A stretch of DNA of 64,000 nucleotides from Bactericera cockerelli (taxonomy: Eukaryota; Arthropoda; Insecta; Hemiptera; Triozidae). The notes under the pieces were generated by a model. It worked only from the letters and a program-made list of their open reading frames with translations, was not told the origin of the DNA and did no database searches. Below are positions 33,290 to 44,204 of the stretch, in pieces. The position numbers and the translations under genes are program-made. The DNA is taken from NCBI GenBank assembly GCA_024516035.1, contig CM044966.1, forward strand, positions 1,115,296-1,179,295, given 5' to 3'. How positions within the stretch are numbered: the first letter of the stretch is position 1; each line of letters begins with the position of its first letter.

Positions 33290-34030
33290 TGAAATTTATG
33301 GAAATAAAAAAGACGTAGAAAAATAACGGAAAAGATTCTTCTCTTCAAAATAAGAAAGAGAAGATGTTTGAAAAACTAATAAAAAAACATTGAAAAAAAT
33401 TAAAAAATGTTTGAAGAAAACAAGACAGAACTGAAGATAATGAGAAGCTTGAATCAGAATAATATCCAAATAAAAAGCGACGAAGAAAGATGCTGGAAAA
33501 TTAAAAATAAAAAAAATTATAAATAAAAAAAGAAGAAGATGTATGAAAAACCAAAATTGAAAAGAAAAATGAAAGTGTTTGAAGAAATCAAAATAGAATA
33601 CAAGAAAATGAGAACCTTAAAACAGAATAATATAAAAATGAAAAGAGATGAAAAAAGGCACTGGAAAAGTGAAGAATTTACCAAAATAAAAGAGGTCGTA
33701 TGAAAAACCAAAAAGATTGAAAAGAAAAATGAAAATGTTTGAAGGAAGGAAGACATAGGTAATACAAGAAATAGAAAACCTTGAAAAAGAGATGAAGAGA
33801 GAGATGTTGGATTTTTTTTTTTTTTTTTCTTCTAAAATAGAAGAAGGTGAGAATGTATGAAAAGAGATTTGAAGAAAACAACATAGAAAATGAGAACCTT
33901 GAAAATGAATTGAAAAAGAGATGAAGAGAGAGAGACGTTGGATTTTTTTTCTTTCTAAAATAGAAGAAGGTGAGAATGTATGAAAAGTTGAACAACACTG
34001 GAATGAAACTGAAAGTGTTTGGACTGATTA
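33290..34030. repeat. A-rich degenerate tandem repeats
   Basis: Purine-rich units with GAAAAGAAAAATGAAAATGT and TTTGAAGAAA recur irregularly. A segment with GAGATGAAGAGAGAGA, a T-run and TAGAAGAAGGTGAGAATGTA is duplicated at about 33785-33865 and 33915-33985. Minus-strand Phe/Ser frames are artefacts. Confidence 0.7.
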
Positions 34031-34099
34031 GATTTCTTGACGTACTTTGATGGATGACTGGGCGTTACTTTCAACTTTAGCTCCAATATCAACCTTCTC

Positions 34100-34795
34100 C
34101 TCTACAGGGTGTTTCAAAATAATCCACGAGGTGACACTTAAAATATTTTTATTTCTTTTTTAAAATGTAATTTCAACAGTGTGTTTCGACCTTAAATGGT
34201 TCGAAACACAGCAATAACTGAATTTTTTTAAACTAAATTCACAAAACTTATAATTTGGTACATTATTTCTAATATTTAATTAAAATATGAGAGGTTTAGG
34301 ATCTAATTCATTATAAAGGTGCATTGCATGTTAATTGGAGATTTTAAATAATGATTATTCTTCAGATTAAAATACTAAAAAAGGTACAGTGGTTAGGACG
34401 TATAATCTAGATTTTGGTTCATGAGAGAATGTAGGGACAATCTATTTTGTTACTTAGTCATTTTTGGAGAAATAAAACTTGGTTTTGATCAAATTGGACT
34501 GAGTCTATAGGAATGTTTTTTTTTTTTTAATGAGGTGTAGGTATGTATTTCGGATACTTTGGGTAGAAACCATTAATTTATCTTGTAGAAAAGGTACTTA
34601 ACAAATATTTTCTGGATCATTCTGACTTTTTTTCTATATTGGGTTTGAGGACACCACACCATACAACAGAGGCGTATTCAAGTCTTAGTATTGAATACAC
34701 TAAGGATTTATATAGAAAGAGTATAGCATCCAAGTCGTCTATGGGATCACAGTGGCGTATTATGCAGCCTAGGATAGAATACGCTTATTTAGTTG
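34100..34795 (-). pseudogene. LINE reverse transcriptase C-terminal fragment, heavily decayed
   Basis: On the minus strand from about 34780 the sequence reads LGCIIRHCDPIDDLDAILFL, then YKSLVYSILRLEYASVVWCG and, after a frame change, VRMIQKIFVKYLFYK. This is the usual Jockey-type order IIR.C..F.D...L..LY.SLVRS.LEYAS.VW. It decays further downstream with stops and frame changes. A TACAGGGTGTTTCAAAAT terminus of another element lies at its 3' edge (about 34105). It lies back to back with the + strand fragment at 34885-35383. Confidence 0.68.
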
Positions 34796-34884
34796 TCTGT
34801 TATAATAATTACAACTCCCCTGTATTTAAGGTGAGAGGAGGGGAGGGGGGGGGGGTACAATAGAATACACTAGATATCCACTAG

Positions 34885-35383
34885 ATACAACATTGATGTT
34901 GAATCTGCTATTATAGCGTATCACTCCCTTTTCATGAGTTTAGTTGGCTATGGTATAGAATTTTGGGGAAACGATCATGACCTGACTAAGATTTTTGTCT
35001 TGCAGAAGCGTGCATTAAGAGCTATATATAACCTGAAGAATAGGACAAGTTGTCGAGATGTGTTTAAATCTAAAGCTTTACATACAGTTTACGGCCTATA
35101 TATTTTCAAGCTGTTAGTGATTATCCACAAAGAGAGGGAGGAGTGGTACCCAGCAAGAGATCACAAATATCCAACAAGACATAAGAAAGACCTCTTTACC
35201 CCAGCTTATGTCAAACAAAAATCTTTCTACTATGAGGGCAAATGTCTTTATAATTCTCTGCCAGATATATACAAACTATTAGACGGGGACAACTTTAAAA
35301 CCAAGATCAGTGATCTATTGCTGGAAATATCGCCATATACCAAAGATGAATACTATCATCATTGGCCAAATGACCAGACATAA
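34885..35383 (+). pseudogene. LINE reverse transcriptase C-terminal fragment
   Basis: An open + strand frame runs from before the ATG at 34934: AYHSLFMSLVGYGIEFWGND, then KIFVLQKRALRAIYNLKNRT and SCRDVF, to a stop at 35383. This is the typical post-thumb region of insect Jockey/CR1-like LINEs (AY..LFHS...YGIE.WG; KRA+R.I). The RT palm is missing, so the copy is 5'-truncated. It is followed by about 135 bases of 3' UTR and a (TCTTA)n tail at 35519-35551. The intact reading frame suggests a younger insertion than its neighbour. Confidence 0.85.
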
Positions 35384-35518
35384 AAAAAGGAAAAAATAAT
35401 AGTAAAATGATGTTCTGTAATTTTTTTTTTTTATATATATATTTCATTTGTATTATTGTATTTTATTGTATTGTACTGACCATTGGAATGCCTTCGTGGC
35501 GAAAATACCAAATAAAAG

Positions 35519-35551
35519 TTATTCTTATCTTATCTTATCTTATCTTATCTT
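35519..35551 (+). repeat. (TCTTA)n tail of the LINE
   Basis: Five to six TCTTA units directly after AATACCAAATAAAAGTTAT. LINE 3' ends often terminate in such short repeats instead of poly(A). Confidence 0.8.
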
Positions 35552-35977
35552 ATACTTCCAGTGACTTGATGGTCATTATATGATAGATCTTGTGATTTTA
35601 TAATACACTAGCGGGCTACGCCCGCTTCGCGTGGCCAAGGCACGGCCACATTTTAGTTAAGGTATGGCCACCGCCGCTGCATAAGTTTTATGGTTATTGA
35701 AGCACTTCTTTATACACCAGGTTCTTTGTTATACCATCTGGCTGTAACACAATGAGGGACTTGGCAGACCTTACTCTTGAAAAAGCAACATAGAGCTGAC
35801 CGTGGGAGAAGCAATCTGTTCTAAGGTCAATTCCAGCTAGCTCGAGAGTTTGCCCCTGTGCCTTATTTATCGTCATGGGAAAACATAGTTTTATGGGGAA
35901 TTGAACTCTTTTGAAATTAAAGTGGTAGTCGAAAATCACATTAGAACCCAAGTGCATAGTTGCTAATGAATAGATGA

Positions 35978-36068
35978 GCACACAAATAGCTCAGTGGTTA
36001 AGCACTCGCTTGCCATGCGGAAGGTCCCGGGTTCGAACTCCCGCGCCGACAAAAAAATCCTGTGTACA
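35978..36068 (+). repeat. SINE family A head nested in the Helitron helicase
   Basis: TAGCTCAGTGGTTAAGCACT, CGCTTGCCATGCGGAAGG and GGGTTCGAACTCCCGC followed by an A-run. It splits the helicase between the NGTRL region and the motif V region. The acceptor stems do not pair, so it is not a functional tRNA gene. Confidence 0.72.
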
Positions 36069-36837
36069 TATACCGTTTCACCTGCACCAGCCCCTGTGAA
36101 TATAACTGCCTCGATAATGTTTTTTTTTTTTTTTTAAGAATGTAATTTGAAGCCGCGTGCCGTTACACAATTTCGGGGGTGTCAGATTTCTTAGAAATAT
36201 TATTGGTGCTCCAACCTTAAGGCATAGCCGATGGGGTGGCAAGCCAGGAGGATTTAGTGTCTTAAGAAATTCGGTTGGGTAATGGATGGCTTCTTCCTCT
36301 TCCACAACAGTGTCTACGGATTCGTAAGTTGATAGTTCAGAAGGCATTCTTTTTAATAAGTCATTATTAATTTCCAGAGCATTATTATTCTTTGGTGTCA
36401 GTATGGCCCTTATCTTTAGCCAAAAAGGGACAACAACACTTGGGTCATCTAGATTGGGGTAGATAGTGTCTAGGAAGGTGTTGTAATCGACTAATAACTG
36501 ACAGTGTTCGGTAGGAATTACAATTTTTTCATTTTGTTCAGGTAACTGTCCATCACCTATCCGAAGCAAAAGCTTCGAAAAAACTTCTGCATTTTGATCA
36601 GCGTGAAGGTGAACAGCATATTCAAATTTAAAGAAAGTACAGTTATCTGTGGCCACAAAATGGATGACTTTAAACATGCCTTCACTTCGTCAGCTCTTGT
36701 TCCACGTGGAACAACGGGTAAAGTTTGTCTAAAATCTCCAGACAGTAGCACAGTTTTACCACCCATAAGATTTTTAACACCACAAATGTCTTGTAGAGTA
36801 CAGTCCAGTGTCTCTAAGCCAGTTTTATGAGTCATTG

Positions 36838-37262
36838 TACATATATTTATATTTCAAAGGTAAAATATTTCTTCCATCTCACTACCGAGAGGAAGCGTGC
36901 CTCTGATGCTCGAGCTATTGCCCCTTTGGATGGCCTGTGATATTTTTTGTATCAGGAACTGATGCGAGCGAGAATCACCAGAAACGCGCCGAAGGGCAGA
37001 GCCAATCTTTTTTAGAAAATAAATCGACTCAGCTGCCCAAGGACCCAACGTTTCAACTGAGAACGCAAGAAAGCTATAATTGTCTTTAATCCTTGAGTAT
37101 TTCAAGTGCTTTTTGCGTGCAGCGTTCTCAGAGGAAAATCCAGGTCCTTCAGCATAGTTTCTGTTAGTTCTCGCTAGCGAATCAGAACAGGTTGCATCCC
37201 ACACCAGCGCACGTCCCCTCTCCCAAGCAACATTTGTTACGCCATCCGGCCTCTTCCCATCT
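36838..37262 (-). pseudogene. LINE-type C-terminal domain fragment inserted in the helicase
   Basis: On the minus strand this segment reads DGKRPDGVTNVAWERGRALV, then WDATCSDSLA, and later FLAFSVETLGPWAAES, GDSRSHQFLIQKIS and AIQRGNSSSIRGTLP. From memory of invertebrate mobile-element proteins, RPDG...WDATC...ETLGPW...QR+S.AIQRGN is a recurrent C-terminal module of some reverse-transcriptase-bearing elements, and RPD...WD could be a nuclease-like motif. This is tentative. It lies between LIVYDE and the CTM codons of the helicase, so the helicase frame would join if it were removed. The small open frame at 37182 is the helicase running into it. Confidence 0.6.
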
Positions 37263-38193
37263 TAAACCTTCATCATATACGATCAATTTGCAATCCCTGA
37301 GGACTTTGGCCATATCACTTTGCTTTCCAATAGTACAGCTTAGTGTATCTACTGAATTTAAATTGAGCGGCAATTTCAAAGCAGAATGAGCAGTGCGGCC
37401 TCCTTCTATCAGTGTGGCGGCAATACCAGACGATGCAACAGCAATGGCAATATTTCCATCTTTGCGTATTGTAGCTAACAAAAGGTTTATTAAGAATGTT
37501 TTTCCAGTTCCACCTGGAGCATCTAGGAAGAACAAATTATTACCTACAGAATCAATAGATGAAGTGACGCTCTGAAGCACAGTTTCATACACGTATCTCT
37601 GTTCACTATTGAGTAATGGCACTTTTTCAGAGACGAAAGACCTCATTTGAAACGTGTTGTATGAAATTTCTGCCAAATAAGTTCTGTTGGTAATAAAGTT
37701 CACATTGCTGGCGCATCATCAAGTAACAAACCCATGGCTAGGCATGCAGCATGGAACGCAGGGTATTCAATGCCGCCTACCATTTTGAGGCTTCTGAATG
37801 AAGCAGGTCCTCGCACTTTATGTAGAAGTAATCGTAGGTAGAAACATTCTGAGTCATTCGGATGTACGGTATAAACTCTACCAAGTACGTGGTCTTTCTT
37901 TACACTCAGAACATGTCCTGGAACAATTGATCCTTTTTTCCTTCTTTGGAACATGTTGTTTCTCCACACATAAAATGCTGGTACCTCATTATAAAAAAGA
38001 GTCTTTGCAAATTCATCCTGGTTGCATAGTTGGAAAAACGCCATTAATGTTGTTTTGGGCGGGTTGTCAATTCTCTGTTGAACATTTTCGGTTGTAAAAA
38101 CTACCCTTTGTCCATTTTCAAAGTGGACGGCCAAATGTATGAACGGAGAGTATCTTTCATGAATCGAAAAACATAGTATTCGCCATCCAGCTT

Positions 38194-39510
38194 GACCGTA
38201 AGTTGAGAACCCCTATTTTCTTTTAAAATTTGTTTCTTATTATTCCCCTACATCACAAAAGAAGCTGTCTGCCAAATTTCAAGTCATTCGGCTCAACCGT
38301 TTTGAGAATCTTGAAAGACGCTAAAATGTCTACTTTTGTCCATAAGTTGAGGACCCCTGTTATCTTTAAAAAATCCTTTCATAGTAAGCTTCTTCATCAC
38401 TGAAAGAAGTTGTCTGCCTAATTTCAAGTCATTCAGCTCAACCCTTTTTGAGAATCTGACAACACTCTAAAAATGACTAATTTTGACCATAAGTTGAGAA
38501 CCCCTGTTTCCTTTTAAAAAAATCCGTTCTTAGTACGCCCCTACATCATAAGAGGAAGCTTCCTGCAAAATTTCAAGTCAATCGGCTCAGCCGTTTAGGC
38601 TCTGCGTTGATTATCTATAAACGTTAATTTTTGGCCGTAAGTTGAGAACCCCTGTTTTCTTTAAAAAAATCCGTTCTTAATACGCCCCTACATCATAAGG
38701 GAAAGCTTTCTGCAAAAGTTCAAGTCAATCGGCTCAGCCGTTTAGGCTCTGCGTTGATTATCTATAAATGTTAATTTTGGGCCATAAGTTGAGAACACCT
38801 GTTTCCTTCAAAAAATCCGTTCTTGGTACGCCTCTACATCATAAGGGGAAGCTTTCTGCAAAAGTTCAAGTCAGTCAGCCCAGCCGTTTAGGCTCTGCGT
38901 TGATTACCTATAAATGTTAATTTTTGGCCGTAAGTTGAGAACCCCTGTTTCCTTAAAAAAAAAATCCGTTCTTAGTACGCCTCTACATCATAAGGGAAAG
39001 CTTTCTGCAAAAGTGCAAGTCAATCGGCTCAGCCGTTTAGGCTCTGCGTTGATTATCTATAAATGTTAATTTTGGGCCATAAGTTGAGAACCCCGGTTTT
39101 CTTCAAAAAATCCGTTCTTAGTACGCCCCTACATCATAAGGGGAAGCTTCCTGCAAAAGTTCAAGTCAATCGGCCCAGCCGTTTAGGCTCTGCGTTGAAT
39201 ACCAATAAATGTTAATTTTTGGCCATAAGTTAAGAACCCCTGTTTCCTTCAAAAAATCCGTTCTTAGTACGCCCCTACATCATAAGAGGAAGCTTCCTGC
39301 AAAATTTTAAATCAATCGGCCCAGCCGTTTAGGCTCTGCGTTGATTATGAATAAATGTTAATTTTTGGCCATAAGTTGAGAACCCCTGTTTCCTTCAAAA
39401 AATCCGTTCTTAGTACGCCTCTACATCATAAGGAAAAGCTTCCTGCAAAATTTCAAGTCAATCGGCCCAGCCGTTTAGGCTCTGCGTTGATTATGAATGA
39501 ATGTAAATGG
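38194..39510 (-). repeat. 147-bp tandem repeats in the Helitron, about nine units
   Basis: Each unit has TAAGTTGAGAACCCCTGTTT, TCCGTTCTTAGTACGCCCCT, TCAAGTCAATCGGCTCAGCC and GTTTAGGCTCTGCGTTGATT. Units towards 38200 are the most diverged. Helitrons often carry subterminal tandem repeats, but here they take up about one third of the element. Confidence 0.9.
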
Positions 39511-39587
39511 ATTTTATATATATAGATAAATAAAAAACATGATGGTGTCTTAATCGTGTATTTTTTTCGTAAAATCACCAACAATGT

Positions 39588-39722
39588 AATTGGAAACGTT
39601 AAAACCAATTAGAATCAATGGACGTAAAAGGAGACTAGACATTGAATCTGGGTGTCGATACTATAATCTTCTCACCACCGTTATCTGCGAATTTTCGCAT
39701 GTCTCACGGACACAGAATTTTT
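39588..39722 (+). repeat. SINE family C, 3' part
   Basis: TTAAAACCAATTAGAATCAATGGACG, in overlapping form, with AGACTAGACATTGAATCTGG and CTCACCACCGTTATC, matches the 3' end of the copy at 46205-46520. Confidence 0.6.
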
Positions 39723-40087
39723 GTATTGTGAATATTGTCAATCCAAATGACCGCCACCTTCAAATTGAAGAGTGTTTCCAGACATAAAAAACTCTAAATA
39801 GTGTTTCCCAGTAAAAAAAAATCTACACAATGTTTTCGACCGACCTCATGGAGTGAGTGAACTCAGGCCTCAACTTTTGGCGACGTACTTTGGTTGCATC
39901 CAGTACATCTAGCTCTTCCATCTTCATCTGTTTAACTTTCTTATATCCCTGTCCTCCTTTTCCTTTTCAATGTCTCTCTGTTCCATCTTCTCGACCTATT
40001 TTACTTCCTAAATATCTTATATAAGATATCAGAAGTTCGTTTTTGTATAAATAATTTTACCTATATAATTTTTGCTCTATAAGTCTT
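39723..40087. other. No gene seen
   Basis: AT-rich spacer between repeats; short frames only. Confidence 0.4.
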
Positions 40088-40258
40088 GCTGGAGGACTAT
40101 CAACAGAGAGTAGACCAGCATTGGCTTGGTTCTGGGGGACTATAAACAGGGAGTAGACCAGCATTGGCTTGGTTCAGGGGGGTCTTGTCAATTATTGGCC
40201 TCCTTGTAAAAACAGTAGTAGAAGTGCTTGAGTCATTCCTCCACTGTCTGGCTACCCA
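40088..40258. repeat. Repeat J, copy 2, with internal duplication
   Basis: The ACTATMAACAGRGAGTAGAC and CAGCATTGGCTTGGTTC block occurs twice in tandem, then TTGTCAATTATTGGCCTCCT and CACTGTCTGGCTACCC as in 31287-31440. Confidence 0.75.
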
Positions 40259-40304
40259 AGAAAGGATAAGAAGTCCATTGCCTTGAATATCTCGGCTACC
40301 CATC

Positions 40305-40575
40305 AATTTATCAGTTTCAGTTCAAACAGAAATGTGAGAAGTTGTATAAGATGTACATGAATACCAAAACATACCTGGACAGCTGTTTCGAGCTTATTTG
40401 CTCTCATCAGCAGGTAACAGTTCTGAATATCCTTGCCATCAACTAATCTCTCTAATTCAGTCAGTTTAAAAAGAAAAGTGAGAAGTTGTATTAGATGTAC
40501 ATGTACATGAATACCAGAAAATACCTGGACAGCTGTTTTGAGCGTATTTGGTCTCATCAGCAGGTAACAGTTCTG
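40305..40575. repeat. Repeat K, two units
   Basis: Two units of about 145 bp with GAGAAGTTGTATTAGATGTA, ACCTGGACAGCTGTTTCGAG and TTTGCTCTCATCAGCAGGTA. Further units lie at 53255-53410 and 54165-54370. The minus-strand frame encodes MRxNxLETAVQV, a phrase I associate with retroelement 3' regions. Confidence 0.72.
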
Positions 40576-40735
40576 AGCAGGTAATCCATTGAAGGATAAG
40601 TAGTCCATTGCCTTGAATATCTCGGCTACCCATGGAAGGATAAGTAATCCATCGCCTTGAATATCTCGGCTACTCATGGAAGGATAAGTAGTCCATCGCC
40701 TTGAATATCTCGGCTACCCATGTAAGGATATTTTA
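40576..40735. repeat. 45-bp tandem repeat, about three and a half units
   Basis: GGAAGGATAAGTAGTCCATC, GCCTTGAATATCTCGGCTAC and CCAT repeat head to tail. A related piece occurs at about 40260-40300. Confidence 0.82.
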
Positions 40736-40837
40736 TTATCTGACAATGTTGCAGGGTTTACAATTAACACTGCGACCTGATAAGATCTATTGTGACCACT
40801 TGATTCTATTTGTCTTAACGTCCTGATTGGGATAGAT

Positions 40838-41035
40838 AATCAGGACGGGAGTTTTACCCTCCATTCGCTAGGAGTCGTACCAGCTATCCACATTAACCTA
40901 TCCCAGCGTGGGTAGGGCCGGAAATGCCAGCCTCACGTGTTTGGAAGGGACAGAATTTTCTTCGAAAAATCTGCCCCAACCAGGAGTCGAACTCGAGACC
41001 TCTGGACTACAGGCAGTAGTCACGTAAGGTAAGAT
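40838..41035 (-). repeat. SINE family C
   Basis: Minus-strand tRNA-like head (GTGACTACTGCCTGTAGTCC, GAGTTCGACTCCTGGTTGG), then a body with GGGTAAAACTCCCGTCCTGA. The body resembles family D. Confidence 0.68.
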
Positions 41036-41717
41036 ATGTAAGGGAGAAATCCTAATGCCTCTAACCTGTCGAGTATACAAATTACCTGATTTTCAGTATT
41101 ATTATTAACTTAAAAACTACTAGATAATAATAATGCTGAAAATCAGGTAATCTGTCGGGACTTGTCAGAGCCCTTCGACAAGACCAATCAAAATTGTATA
41201 TCATTTTGTAAATAAAACTTGATTGAATCTGTTTAATAATAAATACAATATTTCACTTATTATAGAATAAGGAAAGTAAAAATCTCAAATAATCATCACA
41301 CGACTTTCCTTATCATATTAGGTCGAAATTTCGAATATTCTGGCTTATATCTCGAGAACCGTACGTCAGTATGTAGCCTAAAATGAATTAAATGAAAGCT
41401 AATTTTGTCTAATGTGTTATTTATTTATAAAAAAATATTTATTTATAAAAAAATACAGGTCCTCGCGATAGATTTCAAGTTCCAGGGCAAAGACTGTCTT
41501 AAAATCGGACCCTTCCTCAAGGCAATACTCGACGAAGGTCATAACTCAAGGACGTTTGGAATTTTGGACTTTTGAAAGTTTTCCTGGTATTTTTCGGCAG
41601 TTTTACTTGGGGTCATCTCTCATCAATTTTTTGCTATCTCTTACCGTTTCGCCTAAACAATTCCGGACACACAAAGCCACAAAGATACAAAGCCCGTCCA
41701 TATTTTTCTTTTATATA

Positions 41718-43558
41718 CAGGGTGTCCCGTATACAGATGCAAATATTTTGAGGGTAGGTTCAGCCCACCGTGGACTATCATATGAGCGAAACTTGCAGTG
41801 GAGCATTTTGCTTCGTTAGAGAGTTATGGCCAAATCCCTGTTTTTCCCACAGGTCTAGAGATCACTTAGATCGATGCACGTTTTTAAAGAAATGGTAGCC
41901 AGTAAGTAATTTTTGACTTCATGTATGGATAGTCATGCATATTTCCCTTGAAATGCAGTTGGTTGCATGAAAAAATATTGAAAGACCAGAGAGATATTTA
42001 ATCATAAGTTCAATATTTTTCTAAAATTCGATTTTTCCCTGTTTTCCCTTTCGTGAATTTAGAGTACTTCTACAATTGCCATTCTGCGTATCACTAGGTA
42101 AAAAAATATCCTTTGCTATTTTGTTTCAATAAATACAAAGTTCTTTCAGACGCGTGAAGGAACGAATGTGATACGCCTTATCAAACGGCACCAGAAGGAG
42201 AGAAACACATCTTTCAAATTTTGAATCTGGGCGCTATTGCATTTTGAAGAACACTCGATGCCTGAAGCGGTCTGTGTGACTATTTTTGTGCCAACTGCAA
42301 GTTATAAATGAAAATTTTCTGAGTACAATTAGTTCTATTAACCAACTGTATCAATCAAATCTAATAGTTAAAATAACAAGGCGATCAATTTGTTCGGTGG
42401 AAGAGAAAGCCACAAGCTCTAAACCTCGCCCTTGGTTCGCTACATATTCTTTTGGGTTCTTTTCATTTCATGTCCTGTGTTGCAGAATGTATCATGTTTG
42501 TAGTTTATCAGTAAACTACAAACATGTATCACTGTATCACCACCCTTGATCAGTCTTTGTTTATATTTATTTCACAAATTGTTACCATGTTCATTGTAAA
42601 AAAAAATGTAAATAAAGCTTGGTCCAATTGTTTATAAAATAAAAATAAAGTATTAATAATAATAGTAACCTTAAGGTTGGATGTTCGAGTTTTACCCAAG
42701 GTTAATTTTCGGCACTATTTGTTATGTTTTTGATATCATGATTGTGATAAACACAAAAATGATATTTTTAATTTTACTTCTAAAAATAAAATCATAATTT
42801 TTGTTGGTAGCGCAGAGTCTTTCTCCATGTGTATTATTTTTCCATAATTACACCACTGGTTGCTGCTTTCGTTGCAGCCTCTCTCAATTTTCCTCATGAT
42901 AACCCTGTGATTCCGTAACCCCATTCACATAAAAGTTCACACCGACCGACCACTGTGAATGATCAATTTCCCTCTGTTAAACATCCCAGAGCAGTGTATT
43001 TATACCTCAAATTACGCGCCAATTCAGTTAAAATTCAGCCAACTTTGAATTTTCCATCATGATTCAGAAGTGTTTTTTGAGCTTTGTGTGTACTGCGTTC
43101 CATGATCTTTAAAGTAATATAAATGAGCTTTCTTTTTTATAAAACTAAACATAATAGGGTATTTTTTTAACTAGTGATACGCAGAATTGCAATTGTAAAA
43201 GTACTCTAAATTCACGAAAGGGAAAACAGGGAAAAATCAAATTTTAGAAAAGTATTGAACTTATGATTAAATATCTCTCTGGTCTTTCAATATTTTTTTT
43301 ATGCAACCAACTGCATTTCAAGGGAAATATGCATGACTATCCATACATGAAGTCAAAAATTACTTACTGGCTACCATTTCTTTAAAAACGTGCATCGATC
43401 CAAGTGACCTCTAGACCTGTGGGAAAAACAGGGATTTGGCCATAACTCTTTAACGAAGCAAAATGCCCCACTGCAAGTTTCGCTCATAATTAATATGATA
43501 GTCCACGGTGGGCTGAACCTACCCTCAAAATATTTGCATCTGTATACGGGACACCCTG
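41718..43558. mobile_element. Long-TIR foldback element 4
   Basis: The ends read CAGGGTGTCCCGTATACAGA inwards and are flanked by TA (41716-41717, 43559-43560). The arms are about 410 bp (41718-42126 and 43146-43558), inverted and highly similar. The loop of about 1 kb contains a short palindrome at 42487-42525 (GTTTGTAGTTTA/TAAACTACAAAC) and a SINE B fragment. No transposase was recognised; the 87-residue frame at 42286-42549 has no known motif. Confidence 0.88.
42805..42908 (-). repeat. SINE family B body fragment in the loop of element 4
   Basis: GGTAGCGCAGAGTC, CACCACTGGTTGCTGC and TTTTCCTCATGAT align with the B body. Confidence 0.55.
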
Positions 43559-43685
43559 TATAGAGATAAGGAAAGTAAAAAGGAATTCTTTACAAAATAA
43601 TAACATTGACGCACCACAATTTCTTTCAAAGATCTCCTCCAAAGTTCCTCGACCTGGCCTGAGACAAAGAAACTTATTATTATTT

Positions 43686-43922
43686 TTTTTTTTTAAGTGG
43701 GGTTTTAACGTCGCTTTCAACTGCCATGGTCATATCACGACGGGGGTTTTACCCTCCATTCGCAGGAAACTCACAAACCTGCTACTCACATTGACCTCAC
43801 CCAGCCTGAGTGGGGCCGGGAAAAGCCAGCGTCACGAGAATTAGAATTTGAATGGTCACCCATCCAAGTCTTAACCTCGCTGGATGTCGGTTAACTTCGG
43901 TGTTCTGAAGGGAACCGGTGTA
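43686..43922 (-). repeat. SINE family D, nearly full length
   Basis: Minus strand: CACCGGTTCCCTTCAGAACA, CCGAAGTTAACCGACATCC, TTAAGACTTGGATGGGTGAC (5S-like), then GCCTGAGTGAGG-type body, GGTAAAACCCCCGTCGTGAT and ACCCCACTT plus A-run. Lacks about the first 30 bases of the head. The body is almost identical to 51616-51874. Confidence 0.8.
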
Positions 43923-44027
43923 AAGAAAGAAACTTATTTTTTGACAAACAAAACAATACTTCGCCAGAATCATCCATTACATCGTCCATGAACATGAACA
44001 CGTTCAATATAATAAAGTTAAAGTTAT

Positions 44028-44165
44028 AATATTTGTGTTAATCACTTTCGTGATATCACAACTACACAAACTCGCTTTACTAAATCTACGCTGAAACCGG
44101 GACTTGAACCAGAACACCGAGTTACAAGTCCGCCGCCTTATCGATCAAGCTACTGAGGTCGGTTC
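44028..44165 (-). repeat. SINE family G
   Basis: Minus strand GACCTCAGTAGCTTGATCG, CTTGTAACTCGGTGTTCTGG, TTCAAGTCCCGGTTTCAGCG and AGTTGTGATATCACGAAAG. Best-preserved copy of the family in the window. Confidence 0.7.
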
Positions 44166-44204
44166 GTTCAATATAATATATAATAATAATGTTTTTTCTT
44201 TGTG

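Larger units (their letters stand above)
35694..38193 (-). pseudogene. Helitron Pif1-like helicase, broken
   Basis: The minus-strand coding order is clear. An upstream linker (HLAVHFENGQRVVFTTENVQ) starts near 38193, followed by a deletion at about 37700. Walker A DAPGGTGKT and SSGIAATLIEGGRTAHSALK come next, then LIVYDE (Walker B), interrupted by an insertion at 36838-37262. It resumes at HKTGLETLDCTLQDI with GDFRQTLPVVPRG. After a frame change near 36620 it continues to LCLKVGAPIIFLRNL, is interrupted by a SINE at about 35978-36068, and ends with PMTINKAQGQTLELAG and GQLYVAFSRVRS, motifs V and VI. Intact relatives unwind DNA during rolling-circle transposition. No Rep HUH motif is present, and this copy cannot encode an active protein. 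Confidence 0.88.
35608..39526 (-). mobile_element. Helitron with both termini visible, Rep region replaced by tandem repeats
   Basis: On the minus strand the 5' end reads TCTATATATATAAAATCC at 39526, preceded by A. The 3' end is CTAG at 35611-35608, followed by T, with a GC-rich hairpin (GCGGGC/GCCCGC) immediately before it. This fits Helitron rules: 5' TC, 3' CTRR, subterminal hairpin, insertion between A and T, no duplication. Inside lies a broken Pif1-like helicase (35694-38193). Where a Rep nuclease is expected there are about nine 147-bp tandem repeats. It is therefore non-autonomous. A SINE head and a LINE-type fragment are nested within it. Confidence 0.82.
41270..43580. repeat. Family I repeat split by foldback element 4
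   Basis: ATCATCACACGACTTTCCTT and ATCATATTAGG at 41296-41323 match the right end of the family I copy at 1843-1871. ATAAGGAAAGTAAAAAGG just after element 4 (43566-43583) matches the other end. Element 4 therefore seems to have inserted into a family I copy. Confidence 0.55.

Noticed and set aside
34105..34140. A fifth CAGGGTG element
   Set aside because: Only one terminus (TACAGGGTGTTTCAAAAT) was found, with no matching inverted partner nearby.
35978..36050. Possible tRNA-Gly gene
   Set aside because: A- and B-boxes are good, but the acceptor stem halves do not pair and the same head occurs in several SINE copies.
38194..39510. CRISPR-like array
   Set aside because: Whole 147-bp units repeat without unique spacers, within a eukaryotic Helitron.
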